In this document: positions 17,570 to 26,295 of the stretch, piece after piece
Layout: the number at the start of each line of letters is the position of its first letter
Numbering within the stretch: position 1 is the first letter of the stretch
Assembly (NCBI GenBank): GCA_051252455.1
Contig: JBPOFM010000002.1
Span: 186,001-250,000 of the forward strand
DNA: 64,000 nucleotides
DNA from: JBPOFM01 sp051252455
Lineage (GTDB): Bacteria > Bacteroidota > Bacteroidia > Flavobacteriales > Flavobacteriaceae
Reading direction: 5' to 3'
Notes under the pieces: generated by a model
What the model was told of the DNA's origin: nothing
Database searches by the model: none
The model's input: only the letters and a program-made list of their open reading frames with translations
Made by a program: the position numbers and the translations under genes

Positions 17570-18610
17570 ATGGAAATAACAAAAAAAGACATACGAGCAT
17601 TAACCAAAGAGGAATTAAGGGACTTTTTCGTGAAGGAAGGGGACAAAGCTTTCCGTGGCAATCAAGTTTATGAATGGCTGTGGAGCAAAGGCGCACATTC
17701 TTTCGAAGACATGACAAATATCTCCAAGGAAACGCGAGAAATGCTTCAGGAGAACTTTGTCATCAATCATATTAAGGTCGATCAGATGCAACGCAGTAAT
17801 GACGGAACCGTCAAGAATGCCGTACGTCTGCATGATGGTTTAATCGTAGAATCTGTACTTATACCTACGGCGAAAAGGACCACAGCATGTGTATCGTCGC
17901 AAGTAGGTTGCAGTCTCGATTGCAAATTTTGTGCTACAGCGCGTCTCAAGCGTATGAGAAACTTAAATCCTGACGAAATTTTTGACCAAGTGGTTGCCAT
18001 TGATAAAGAAAGTCGTTTATATTTCGACAGACCATTGAGTAATATTGTATTTATGGGTATGGGTGAGCCACTCATGAATTATAACAATGTCTTAAAGGCC
18101 ATTGATAAAATCACTTCTCCAGAAGGGTTGGGCATGTCACCAAAACGAATCATAGTATCAACGTCGGGCGTACCTAAAATGATCAAGAAAATGGCTGATG
18201 ACGAAGTGAAATTCGGATTGGCTGTCTCGTTACATTCAGCAATTGATGAGGTTCGAACGTCTATTATGCCATTCAATGCAACCTTTCCGTTAGCAGACTT
18301 AAGGGAAGCTCTAGAATATTGGTATGCAAAAACCAAAAATACCATTACTTATGAATATGTGGTATGGGACGGCATCAATGACAAGAAAAAGGATGTGGAT
18401 GCGCTGATTAAATTCTGCAAATTTGCACCAAGTAAGGTCAATCTTATCGAATACAATCCAATTGATGATGGGGAATTTCAACAAGCCAATTCTGCAGCTT
18501 TGGATATGTACATTTCCATGCTCGAAAAGAATAATATCACAGTCACCGTGAGACGTTCAAGAGGAAAAGATATTGATGCTGCCTGTGGACAATTGGCAAA
18601 TAAGTCATAA
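17570..18610 (+). CDS. rlmN: 23S rRNA/tRNA adenine-C2 methyltransferase RlmN
   Basis: A radical SAM enzyme that methylates C2 of A2503 in 23S rRNA and A37 in some tRNAs. The 346-residue protein has the [4Fe-4S] motif CSLDCKFCA (about residues 112-120), GMGEPLMNY (about 164), SLHSAID and a C-terminal cysteine in DAACGQL that acts as the methyl-carrying Cys in the family. The ATG at 17570 follows the -7 element closely. Confidence 0.95.
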   Translation: MEITKKDIRALTKEELRDFFVKEGDKAFRGNQVYEWLWSKGAHSFEDMTNISKETREMLQENFVINHIKVDQMQRSNDGTVKNAVRLHDGLIVESVLIPTAKRTTACVSSQVGCSLDCKFCATARLKRMRNLNPDEIFDQVVAIDKESRLYFDRPLSNIVFMGMGEPLMNYNNVLKAIDKITSPEGLGMSPKRIIVSTSGVPKMIKKMADDEVKFGLAVSLHSAIDEVRTSIMPFNATFPLADLREALEYWYAKTKNTITYEYVVWDGINDKKKDVDALIKFCKFAPSKVNLIEYNPIDDGEFQQANSAALDMYISMLEKNNITVTVRRSRGKDIDAACGQLANKS

Positions 18611-18614
18611 AAAA

Positions 18615-18644
18615 AAACTGCTTCCAGAATAGTGAAAGCAGTTT
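18615..18644 (-). terminator. Terminator for the T9SS protein gene at 18669 (minus)
   Basis: AAACTGCTT (18615-18623) pairs with AAGCAGTTT (18636-18644). On the minus strand the hairpin is followed by a run of about eight T. On the plus strand the T tract is short, so it mainly terminates the minus-strand gene, with possible weak use for rlmN. Confidence 0.75.
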
Positions 18645-18668
18645 ATATAAATGAGATCAGAAATATAA

Positions 18669-19529
18669 TTACAAAATCAGTTTCTTTCTGATGACAGATT
18701 TCGTTGCAGAGTCATTCAATTCCAAGATATAAACTCCTGTAGATATTTCATCAGCTTCTATTACGAATGTATCACTATTGGTTTCACCATTAAGAACCGA
18801 TTGACCTGAAGTAGATAACAGACGGTAGCTTGTGTTTTCTGGTAAATTGTATAATGCGATGCTTTTATTTAACGCCACAACTTTGATATTGTTCATTGTG
18901 GTTTGATTGATGCCTAAAGTTTGTCCAGCATTGATCGGTTGATCAGGCACAGAATTATAAGCGTAATCTTTTACGACCCAAGAAGTGGCATTAGCGTCTA
19001 CATCCAGTCTTGCCCAACCATAATGGGTTTGGCCAGCAACGTCAAATCGCAACCCCACAAATTTATCCGTTACACCCACAAAATTTCCATCATTTGCGTA
19101 TAGAGAGCCATAATAGCTTAAAGCCCAATTTAACGACTGATAACCAGTTGAGAAACCATTATTATTCCAAGTAACTTGACCGTTGGATATCACATCACCA
19201 GAATTTAATGCGAATGGATACGCATAAGCGCCAGCAGATGGGTCATCTACAAGTGCTTCGTTAGTAACAGCCATCGGTGTAACAAGTAAATTGTTAACGA
19301 TCACTATACCACTGTAGTAGCTTGCTTGCATTTGGTTGAATTCAAAATCAATAGTTCCATCGTTATTTAAATCAAGAGCATAATCGGTGTTGACTCCTCC
19401 ATTGTAATCAGGAGAAACATCTGTATATACTATTTGACCGCTTGCATCAGCTGTTCCTGCAATTGCAACAGTCAATGCACCATATTGGGCAAGTCTTTTA
19501 GATAAAGTGTTTTGAGTAGTTTTTTTCAT
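18669..19529 (-). CDS. Secreted protein with type IX secretion C-terminal domain (copy A)
   Basis: The 286-residue protein has a long basic N-terminal region then a hydrophobic stretch ending ADASGQ (signal peptide). A body with DLNNDGTIDFEF, a calcium-loop-like segment, follows. The C-terminal domain of about 70 residues (ALYNLPENTSYRLLSTSGQ and GVYILELND) matches T9SS type A sorting signals, and ends IRKKLIL. It is probably exported by the type IX system and attached or released at the surface. A paralogue with the same ends lies at 22513. Role unknown; it faces away from the small ORF and phosphodiesterase gene. Confidence 0.8.
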   Translation of the reverse strand: MKKTTQNTLSKRLAQYGALTVAIAGTADASGQIVYTDVSPDYNGGVNTDYALDLNNDGTIDFEFNQMQASYYSGIVIVNNLLVTPMAVTNEALVDDPSAGAYAYPFALNSGDVISNGQVTWNNNGFSTGYQSLNWALSYYGSLYANDGNFVGVTDKFVGLRFDVAGQTHYGWARLDVDANATSWVVKDYAYNSVPDQPINAGQTLGINQTTMNNIKVVALNKSIALYNLPENTSYRLLSTSGQSVLNGETNSDTFVIEADEISTGVYILELNDSATKSVIRKKLIL

Positions 19530-19729
19530 GTGTTAATGTTTAAGTGTTATAATGAGTTTAAAATTAGTATAATTATAATAACAATCAAGTTATTTGATAA
19601 TTAAAAGCTTGATCGGTGGCTGCTTTTATGAATTTCGTTAATAAACAGACTTTTTTTAAAAATTCTATACCTTTTCCCAATAGTTTCTTACAAAGATTTT
19701 ATTTTTACAAATCATAATAATTTGATTTT

Positions 19730-19867
19730 ATGGTTGAAGAAAAGTATATAATGAATGTGAATGGGTCATTGGGTCTGCTAGCATTGGGAGATGTCGGACT
19801 GGAAAAATGGAGGAAGATAAAAAAGGAAGAATTGGCCAAGGAAAAGAAAAAGAATGAAAAAAAATAA
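19730..19867 (+). CDS. Conserved small ORF upstream of phosphodiesterase-sulfotransferase (copy A)
   Basis: A 45-codon ORF from ATG 19730 to TAA 19865-19867. The segment GSLGLLALGDVGLEKWRKIK matches SSLGLLAYGDIAFTAWRKIK in the small ORF at 23427. Both sit directly before paralogous phosphodiesterase-TPR-sulfotransferase genes. This copy overlaps the downstream start (19854) by 14 bp in another frame, suggesting translational coupling. The tail is Lys/Glu rich. The match between the two copies over this core supports it as a real gene; family unknown. Confidence 0.72.
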   Translation: MVEEKYIMNVNGSLGLLALGDVGLEKWRKIKKEELAKEKKKNEKK

Positions 19868-22442
19868 AGTTCTTCTTATTGGGTGGGATGCGGCAGATTG
19901 GAAACTGATAGGGCCGTTATTGGCTAAAGGTCAAATGCCGGCATTGAAAAGCCTTATCGATCGAGGCGTATATGGGAATATGAGCACTATGAATCCACCC
20001 TATTCACCTATGCTGTGGTCCACGGTTGCAACTGGAAAAACGCCTGACAAGCACGGTGTTTTAGGTTTTTTGGAAGTGTTGCCTGATAATAGTGGCGTAA
20101 GGCCTGTAACTGTGAATTCTAGAAAATCGAAGGCCATTTGGAACATCCTACACCATAAAGGATATAAAAGTAATATCGTCGGTTGGTGGCCCAGTTTTCC
20201 TGCCGAACCCATTAATGGCGTTGTGGTATCTGATAAATTTCAAAAGGTAAATCCCAATCCAAAGGAAAAAAACCCAATCGTAAAAGGAACGATTCATCCC
20301 AACTCCAAAATTGATGATCTCAAGGATTTAAGACTCTTCCCATGGGAAATCACCCAAGAACACATCTTGCCAATGATTCCGCACGCGGGTAAAATTGATC
20401 AAGAAAAGGACAAAGGGCTGGAGTCATTTGCTAAAATCATGGCGGATAATACAAGTGTTCATGCGGCTGCAACTAAGTTAATGCGCACAACAGAATGGGA
20501 TTTTATGGCAGTCTATTATGATTTGATTGACCATTTTTGCCATGCATTTATGAAATTTCACCCTCCAAAGCTACCAGGTATTTCTCAACAAAGTTTTGAA
20601 ATTTATAATCAAGCTGTGGTTGGAGCCTATCGTTATCAAGACATGATGTTGGAACGAATGATTCAATTGGCAGGTGATGACACCACAATTATTGTAATGT
20701 CAGACCATGGTTATGAGTCTGGTCACAGGCGCATCCTGAAAATGCCAAAATATCCGGCCGCACCTGCATTAGAACATCGGCAGTTTGGAATATTTGTAGC
20801 TGCAGGGCCCAATATCAAAAGAAATGAGAAGGTATTTGGATTAGGACTTATTGATGTGGCACCAACAATTTTAAGCATGTTCAACTTACCGATCGGTGAG
20901 GACATGGATGGAAAAGTAGCGCTTGACATATTTAAAAAATCACCCGAAGTTAAGTATATAGATAGTTGGGAAAACGTGGAAGGTGATTTCGCACAGCATA
21001 AATCTGAAGACAGAACTGGTGTGAATGACGCCGAAACAATGCAACAGCTGATCGATTTAGGCTATATTGAGAAGCCAGATGATAATATGGAAATCACAGT
21101 TTTAAAAACGAATTGTGATTGGCAACATAATCTAGCAAGAGTTTTATTGGGCAAAAAGGATATTGCGGGCGCTAAAGAAATTCTGTTAAAACTGAAAAAT
21201 ACTACATATCCAGTGTACACAGAATCTGATTTTGAAGGTGAAAAAGGTAAATCATTGACACGACAGGGTTACAACGTAGGCGATACAGTTGTTAATCTGA
21301 TACCGTTTAACATGGATTTGCTGAACATTTCGCTCAAGGAGAATGATTTTGAGGCTGCTGAAATTTATTTATTGGAATTAAGAAAACTTGATAAATCTTT
21401 CGAACTGAACACATCTCTTTCCGAGGCAAGAATCATGATGGGGAAAGGTAAATACAAGAAAGCTATTGAATTGTTGGAAGAAGCGAAAAGGAAAAGACCA
21501 AACGCTCAAATTTGGTATCAGATAGGAGAAGCGCATAAAAACATCTCTCAATATGAGCAAGCTAAAGATGCTTTTGAAAATGCTCTAAAACTAGAAGTTG
21601 ATAATGCAAAAGTTCATCAGGCCTTGGCAGATGTTTTTCTAAATTTAGGTGAATACGAAGAGGCGGCTGACCATGCTCTCACGAGTGTCGAACTTGTAAA
21701 GTATTTTCCGGAAGCACATTATACATTAGGTCAAGCATTATCAAAACTTGGAGATGATGATAACGCGAAAATAGCTTTTGAAATGGCTATTAAGTTAAAA
21801 CCGAAAAAATTTCATCGAGCCGAAATTGCCTTAGAGAATATCCACGACAAATTAGAGCAGAACGATAAGAGCGATTATAAATATAGAAAAGACCAAATAG
21901 TAGTGGTGTCTGGATTACCACGATCTGGAACTTCTTTAATGATGCAAATGTTGCATCAAGGCGGTCTACACGCCTTAACCGACGATGTTCGAAAAGCGGA
22001 TCCATCGAATCCGAAAGGCTATTTGGAGTATCAGCCTGTGATGTCCTTAAATAAAGACAACCAATGGTTACATTTAGCAAAAAATAAATCTTTGAAGGTG
22101 GTTGCGCCCTTGCTTAAGTTTTTAGATCCAAAATATCGCTATAAAATAATTTTCATGAATCGAGATTTATATGAAGTAGTCAAGTCTCAACAAAAAATGA
22201 TTGGAAAGGATCCAGATACACTCCCCACTAAACTTATCCATTCATATAAGAAACACCTCAATATGGTTGAAGAATGGAAAGATAGAGAGCCAGGAGTGGA
22301 ATTGATTTATTTAGACTACAAAGAATTGCTCGATAATTCTGATGAGGCACTATCTAAAGTGCAGTCATTCATTGGAATGGACATGAATTTAGATGCGATG
22401 GAAGCCTGCATCGACAGATCGTTGTATAGAAACAAGGTTTGA
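19854..22442 (+). CDS. Phosphodiesterase - TPR - sulfotransferase fusion (copy A)
   Basis: This 862-residue protein has three parts. Residues 1-360 form an alkaline-phosphatase-superfamily type I phosphodiesterase/nucleotide pyrophosphatase domain: GWDAADW metal site, the PPYSPMLWST nucleophile region, TGKTPDKHG, YYDLIDHF and MSDHGYESG metal sites. Residues about 430-670 carry TPR repeats. Residues about 680-862 are a sulfotransferase with the PAPS-binding loop SGLPRSGTSL. There is no signal peptide, so it is probably cytoplasmic. A role in modifying a glycan or lipid is possible but not shown. A paralogue lies 1.1 kb downstream. Confidence 0.82.
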   Translation: MKKNKVLLIGWDAADWKLIGPLLAKGQMPALKSLIDRGVYGNMSTMNPPYSPMLWSTVATGKTPDKHGVLGFLEVLPDNSGVRPVTVNSRKSKAIWNILHHKGYKSNIVGWWPSFPAEPINGVVVSDKFQKVNPNPKEKNPIVKGTIHPNSKIDDLKDLRLFPWEITQEHILPMIPHAGKIDQEKDKGLESFAKIMADNTSVHAAATKLMRTTEWDFMAVYYDLIDHFCHAFMKFHPPKLPGISQQSFEIYNQAVVGAYRYQDMMLERMIQLAGDDTTIIVMSDHGYESGHRRILKMPKYPAAPALEHRQFGIFVAAGPNIKRNEKVFGLGLIDVAPTILSMFNLPIGEDMDGKVALDIFKKSPEVKYIDSWENVEGDFAQHKSEDRTGVNDAETMQQLIDLGYIEKPDDNMEITVLKTNCDWQHNLARVLLGKKDIAGAKEILLKLKNTTYPVYTESDFEGEKGKSLTRQGYNVGDTVVNLIPFNMDLLNISLKENDFEAAEIYLLELRKLDKSFELNTSLSEARIMMGKGKYKKAIELLEEAKRKRPNAQIWYQIGEAHKNISQYEQAKDAFENALKLEVDNAKVHQALADVFLNLGEYEEAADHALTSVELVKYFPEAHYTLGQALSKLGDDDNAKIAFEMAIKLKPKKFHRAEIALENIHDKLEQNDKSDYKYRKDQIVVVSGLPRSGTSLMMQMLHQGGLHALTDDVRKADPSNPKGYLEYQPVMSLNKDNQWLHLAKNKSLKVVAPLLKFLDPKYRYKIIFMNRDLYEVVKSQQKMIGKDPDTLPTKLIHSYKKHLNMVEEWKDREPGVELIYLDYKELLDNSDEALSKVQSFIGMDMNLDAMEACIDRSLYRNKV

Positions 22443-22461
22443 ACAAATTAAGGAAATAAAA

Positions 22462-22496
22462 AAACTGCTTTCTGTAAATAGAAAGCAGTTTTTTTT
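22462..22496. terminator. Bidirectional terminator between convergent genes
   Basis: A perfect 12-bp stem, AAACTGCTTTCT (22462-22473) with AGAAAGCAGTTT (22480-22491), flanked by an A tract on the left and a T tract on the right. It serves the fusion gene on plus and the T9SS gene on minus. Confidence 0.88.
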
Positions 22497-22512
22497 ATCA
22501 AAAAAAGTTTTG

Positions 22513-23346
22513 TTATAAAATTATTTTCTTTCTGATAACAGCGTTTGTTGCAGCATCGTTTAGCTCCAAGATATAAACACCAGTTGCCATAGAAGCAGCT
22601 TCTATCACATAAGTATCAGAATTTGTATTTCCTTTCAAGACAGACTGTCCAGAAGTGGAAAATAAATTATAGCTGGTACTTTCTGGTAAATTGAATAAGG
22701 AAATACTCTTATTCAATGCCACGACTCTTACATCATTCACAGAAAAATCATCAACGCTCAATGTGGTTTGTCCAGCATTGATCGGATCGTCAGGAGTCGT
22801 GTTGTATGCAAAATCTTTTATAATAATATCGGCACCACTGGCCGCAACCTGTATTCTTACCCAACCATAATGTGTGTTAGCACCAATCATAAATTTTAAG
22901 CCCACATAACCATCCATCCCATCACAGAATTGACTACCACTGTAGCCACAACTGTCATAGTTGAAATCGCCTCTAATATCAGAGAAAACAGGACTGGTGC
23001 CGTCAATAGCATTGCCAGAAGCTAAATTGGAAGGATAATAAAACCCAGCGCTACTAAAGCCGACTACGGCATTTGAGTTATAAGATGGAGCAGCACTTGA
23101 CGCCGCAGGAAACATAAATGCAAAATTTGGTGTCAACGGATCTGCGCTCACTCCAAAAAGGTAGTCCCCAGTGCCATCAATGTTTATATCAATAGCAACA
23201 CGTGAGTTGGTAGCATCCACGGTTTCATCCGCAATATCGGTGTAAACGATTTGTCCACTTGCATTGGCAGCGCCAATTATGGCAGCAGAAAATGCGCCAT
23301 ATTTTACAAGTTTGTTTGAAAGTTTTTCAGAAGTAATTTTTTTCAT
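22513..23346 (-). CDS. Secreted protein with type IX secretion C-terminal domain (copy B)
   Basis: The 277-residue paralogue of the protein at 18669 shares the start (MKKITSEKLSNKLVKYGA), the post-signal GQIVYTDI, the HYGWVRI segment and the C-terminal sorting domain (SLFNLPESTSYNLFSTSGQ, ending IRKKIIL). The middle has diverged and contains several Cys. It is predicted to be a type IX secretion substrate. Its position opposite the second small ORF and second fusion gene shows that the whole module was duplicated. Confidence 0.8.
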   Translation of the reverse strand: MKKITSEKLSNKLVKYGAFSAAIIGAANASGQIVYTDIADETVDATNSRVAIDINIDGTGDYLFGVSADPLTPNFAFMFPAASSAAPSYNSNAVVGFSSAGFYYPSNLASGNAIDGTSPVFSDIRGDFNYDSCGYSGSQFCDGMDGYVGLKFMIGANTHYGWVRIQVAASGADIIIKDFAYNTTPDDPINAGQTTLSVDDFSVNDVRVVALNKSISLFNLPESTSYNLFSTSGQSVLKGNTNSDTYVIEAASMATGVYILELNDAATNAVIRKKIIL

Positions 23347-23426
23347 ATATTTTTGATTTTAAATGAATATAGTAATGTTAATGCCCATAAATGTATTAAT
23401 ATTAAACAAACTACACAAATATTTAG

Positions 23427-23576
23427 ATGAAAAACCACGAAAACCAGATAGATGAGCGCTTGACTATCAATGAATCAAATATTCCTTTAGAAAGTAGTCT
23501 TGGACTCTTGGCCTATGGAGATATTGCATTCACGGCATGGAGAAAAATTAAAAGGGAAACTTCAAAGGAGAACTGA
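23427..23576 (+). CDS. Conserved small ORF upstream of phosphodiesterase-sulfotransferase (copy B)
   Basis: A 49-codon ORF from ATG 23427 to TGA 23574-23576, one base before the fusion gene start at 23578. Residues 23-43 (SSLGLLAYGDIAFTAWRKIK region) match the small ORF at 19730. The variable N-terminal half and the preserved core with conserved GD and WRKIK argue for selection on the protein. Too short to have been called in a standard scan. Function unknown; a partner or regulator of the fusion enzyme is a reasonable guess. Confidence 0.75.
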   Translation: MKNHENQIDERLTINESNIPLESSLGLLAYGDIAFTAWRKIKRETSKEN

Positions 23577-23577
23577 T

Positions 23578-26112
23578 ATGTCAAAAAACAAACTGCTATT
23601 AATTGGTTGGGATGCGGCCGACTGGAAAATTATTGGCCCAATGCTTGCCAAAGGACAAATGCCGGCTTTAAAAAAGATGATAGACAATGGTGTTTATGGC
23701 AATATGAGCACAATGAACCCTCCATATTCTCCTATGCTTTGGTCGTCCGTTGCGACAGGTAAAACGCCTGATAAGCACGGAGTCATGGGGTTTATAGAGG
23801 TCATGGAAAACAACACAGGTGTAAGGCCCGTGACCGCTAATTCAAGAAAATCAAGAGCCCTTTGGAATATTTTACACAATCAAGGCCTAAAGAGTAATTT
23901 AGTTGGGTGGTGGCCAAGTTTCCCTGCGGAACCTATAAATGGAGTTGTCATTACGGATAAATTCCAGAAAGTTTCCTTGGATCCGAAAAAACAAAAGCCG
24001 ATGGCCGAAGGAACCATTCATCCGGAGTCTATGGTGGAAGATTTCAAAGAATTAAGAATGTTTCCTCATGAAGTCACTACCGAACATATTCTTCCATTTA
24101 TTCCCAATGCAAGTAAAATTGATCAGACGAAAGATAGAGGCCTTACTACTTTGGCAAAAATGTTAGCACAAAATGTGTCTGTTCATAACGCTGCAACGAA
24201 ACTGTTGAGAACCACAGAATGGGATTTTATGGCAGTCTATTACGATTTGATTGACCATTTTTGCCATTGTTATATGAAATATTTTCCACCGAAAATTAAT
24301 GCCATCAAACAAGAGGAATATGATATTTATAAAGATGCTATTCACGGGGCGTATCGTTTTCAAGACATGATGTTAGAGAGAACGCTAGAACTGGTAGATG
24401 AGGACACGACCGTTATTGTAATGTCAGATCATGGTTTTGAATCTGGAAACAAAAGATTATTGAAAATGCCGAAAGTACAGGCTGCTCCCGCAATGGACCA
24501 TCGGCAGTTTGGAATCTTTGTCGCAACTGGTCCAAACATCAAAAAAAATGAAAAAGTTTATGGATTAGGTTTGATTGACATCGCTCCAACGATATTGAAT
24601 CATTATGGTTTGCCAATTGGCGAAGATATGGACGGAAAGGTGGCTTTAGACATTTTTAAAGAACCAAAAGGAGTACAATATATTGAGAGTTGGGAAAAGG
24701 TCAACGGCGATTTTGCAGAACTGAAATCAAATAGTGATTCTGATGCATTGTCTGATGAAGAAACAATGGAACAACTTATTGAACTTGGTTATATTGAAAG
24801 ATCAGATGAAAAAATTGAAACAGCAGTTAAAAAAACAAAGTGTGACTTAAAACATAATCTGGCAAGAGTACACTTGGGAAAAAAGAGTTACGATGAGGCG
24901 AAGCAAATCCTGTTGGAATTAATTGAGGAGAAAGAACCAATTGATGTGGCTCCTTTCTATTTAGATTTGGTAAACATTTACATAGAGCAAAAGGAGTTTG
25001 ATAAAGCACAGAAATATTTTGATGATTTTAAAGAGATAAAAACGACAGTGGTTTATGCGAATTTTTTTACTGAAGCCTCCATTTTATTAGGAACTGGAAA
25101 ACCTGTAAAAGCATTAAAGGTTCTAGAGGATGCACAAGCTCAAAACAGGACCAACAATGCAGAGATATGGTATAAAATTGGTGCAATCAAACACCAGCTA
25201 CTTCGCTATGATGAAGCACAGGTTGCGTATGAGAATGCGGTTCAAATTGAGCCTGATAAAGCAAAATATCATGCCGCCATTGCCGAGAACATGATTGAAT
25301 TAGAGGAATATGAAGAAGCCATAGAATCTGCTTTGACAAGTATCGAATTGGTGAAATATTTTCCAAGAGCTCACTTCGTATTAGGGAGAGCATTGGAGAA
25401 ATTCGGAGATTTGGAGAATGCCAAAATTGCCTATGAGACGGCTTCCCGATTGACACCAAAAACATTCCATCGTAGTGACAAAGCAATCGAAAATCTAGAG
25501 GAACGACTCGCACAACCTGTAGAACTTAAAGATAAATTAACAACTAAACATAGAAAAGGTCAAATAGTGATTGTTTCCGGTTTGCCACGTTCTGGCACAT
25601 CTTTAATGATGCAAATGCTACATTCAGGTGGATTGGAAGTCTTGACAGACGAAAATCGAAAACCAGATCTATCCAACCCCAAAGGTTATTTTGAATACGA
25701 ACCCGTGATGTCGCTTCACAAGGACAATGCCTGGTTGGAATTAGGACAGGACAAATCCATTAAAGTGGTGGCGCCTTTGTTGAGATATCTAGATCCAAAA
25801 TACCGCTATAAAGTTATTTTTATGAATCGTGATTTGACGGAGGTTGTGCAATCTCAACAAAAAATGCTAGGTAGAAATCCAGAGAATTTACCTGTAAAAC
25901 TTTTCGATTCCTATACAAAACAACTCAATAAAGTGGACTATTGGAAAGATAATGAACCAGGTGTTGAGCTCATGTATCTCAATTACAAAGATGTATTGAT
26001 CGATCCCAAAGCAGTGGCATCAAAAGTAAGTTCTTTTGTTGGTATCGCCATGAATGAGGAAGCGATGGGATGTTGTGTAGATAAAGCATTGTATCGAAAT
26101 AAGGCAAATTAA
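23578..26112 (+). CDS. Phosphodiesterase - TPR - sulfotransferase fusion (copy B)
   Basis: An 844-residue paralogue of the gene at 19854 with the same order: phosphodiesterase domain (GWDAADW, PPYSPMLWSS, TGKTPDKHG, MSDHGFESG), TPR region (about 420-650), and sulfotransferase (SGLPRSGTSL near residue 664). The frame is open to 23500, but ATG 23578 aligns with the start of copy A and follows the small ORF stop by one base. Both copies keep all recognised catalytic motifs, so neither looks decayed. Confidence 0.82.
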   Translation: MSKNKLLLIGWDAADWKIIGPMLAKGQMPALKKMIDNGVYGNMSTMNPPYSPMLWSSVATGKTPDKHGVMGFIEVMENNTGVRPVTANSRKSRALWNILHNQGLKSNLVGWWPSFPAEPINGVVITDKFQKVSLDPKKQKPMAEGTIHPESMVEDFKELRMFPHEVTTEHILPFIPNASKIDQTKDRGLTTLAKMLAQNVSVHNAATKLLRTTEWDFMAVYYDLIDHFCHCYMKYFPPKINAIKQEEYDIYKDAIHGAYRFQDMMLERTLELVDEDTTVIVMSDHGFESGNKRLLKMPKVQAAPAMDHRQFGIFVATGPNIKKNEKVYGLGLIDIAPTILNHYGLPIGEDMDGKVALDIFKEPKGVQYIESWEKVNGDFAELKSNSDSDALSDEETMEQLIELGYIERSDEKIETAVKKTKCDLKHNLARVHLGKKSYDEAKQILLELIEEKEPIDVAPFYLDLVNIYIEQKEFDKAQKYFDDFKEIKTTVVYANFFTEASILLGTGKPVKALKVLEDAQAQNRTNNAEIWYKIGAIKHQLLRYDEAQVAYENAVQIEPDKAKYHAAIAENMIELEEYEEAIESALTSIELVKYFPRAHFVLGRALEKFGDLENAKIAYETASRLTPKTFHRSDKAIENLEERLAQPVELKDKLTTKHRKGQIVIVSGLPRSGTSLMMQMLHSGGLEVLTDENRKPDLSNPKGYFEYEPVMSLHKDNAWLELGQDKSIKVVAPLLRYLDPKYRYKVIFMNRDLTEVVQSQQKMLGRNPENLPVKLFDSYTKQLNKVDYWKDNEPGVELMYLNYKDVLIDPKAVASKVSSFVGIAMNEEAMGCCVDKALYRNKAN

Positions 26113-26114
26113 AA

Positions 26115-26148
26115 AAAGGGCTGATTTTATCCAAAAACAGCCCTTTTT
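26115..26148 (+). terminator. Terminator after fusion gene copy B
   Basis: AAAGGGCTG (26115-26123) pairs perfectly with CAGCCCTTT (26138-26146), followed by further T. Confidence 0.82.
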
Positions 26149-26263
26149 AATTTAAAGAATTTCAAGGACTCAACTTAACCATCAATCAATAGATTCACAA
26201 TTAAAAACCGTTTAGCTACCCTCCATTTTAAAAACTAGAATAGTTTATCACATACATTTTTAC

Positions 26264-26271
26264 TACGTTTG
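26264..26271 (+). promoter_or_regulatory. -7 element of the polyprenyl synthetase promoter
   Basis: A perfect TACGTTTG. It predicts transcription from about 26278, ruling out in-frame starts at 26269 and supporting the TTG start at 26296. Confidence 0.55.
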
Positions 26272-26295
26272 TGTTATACCTTCATCTCACCACTT

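Noticed and set aside
26269..26295. Upstream TTG start for the polyprenyl synthetase
   Set aside because: It falls inside the -7 promoter element, so it would not be in the transcript; TTG 26296 fits the family N-terminus.
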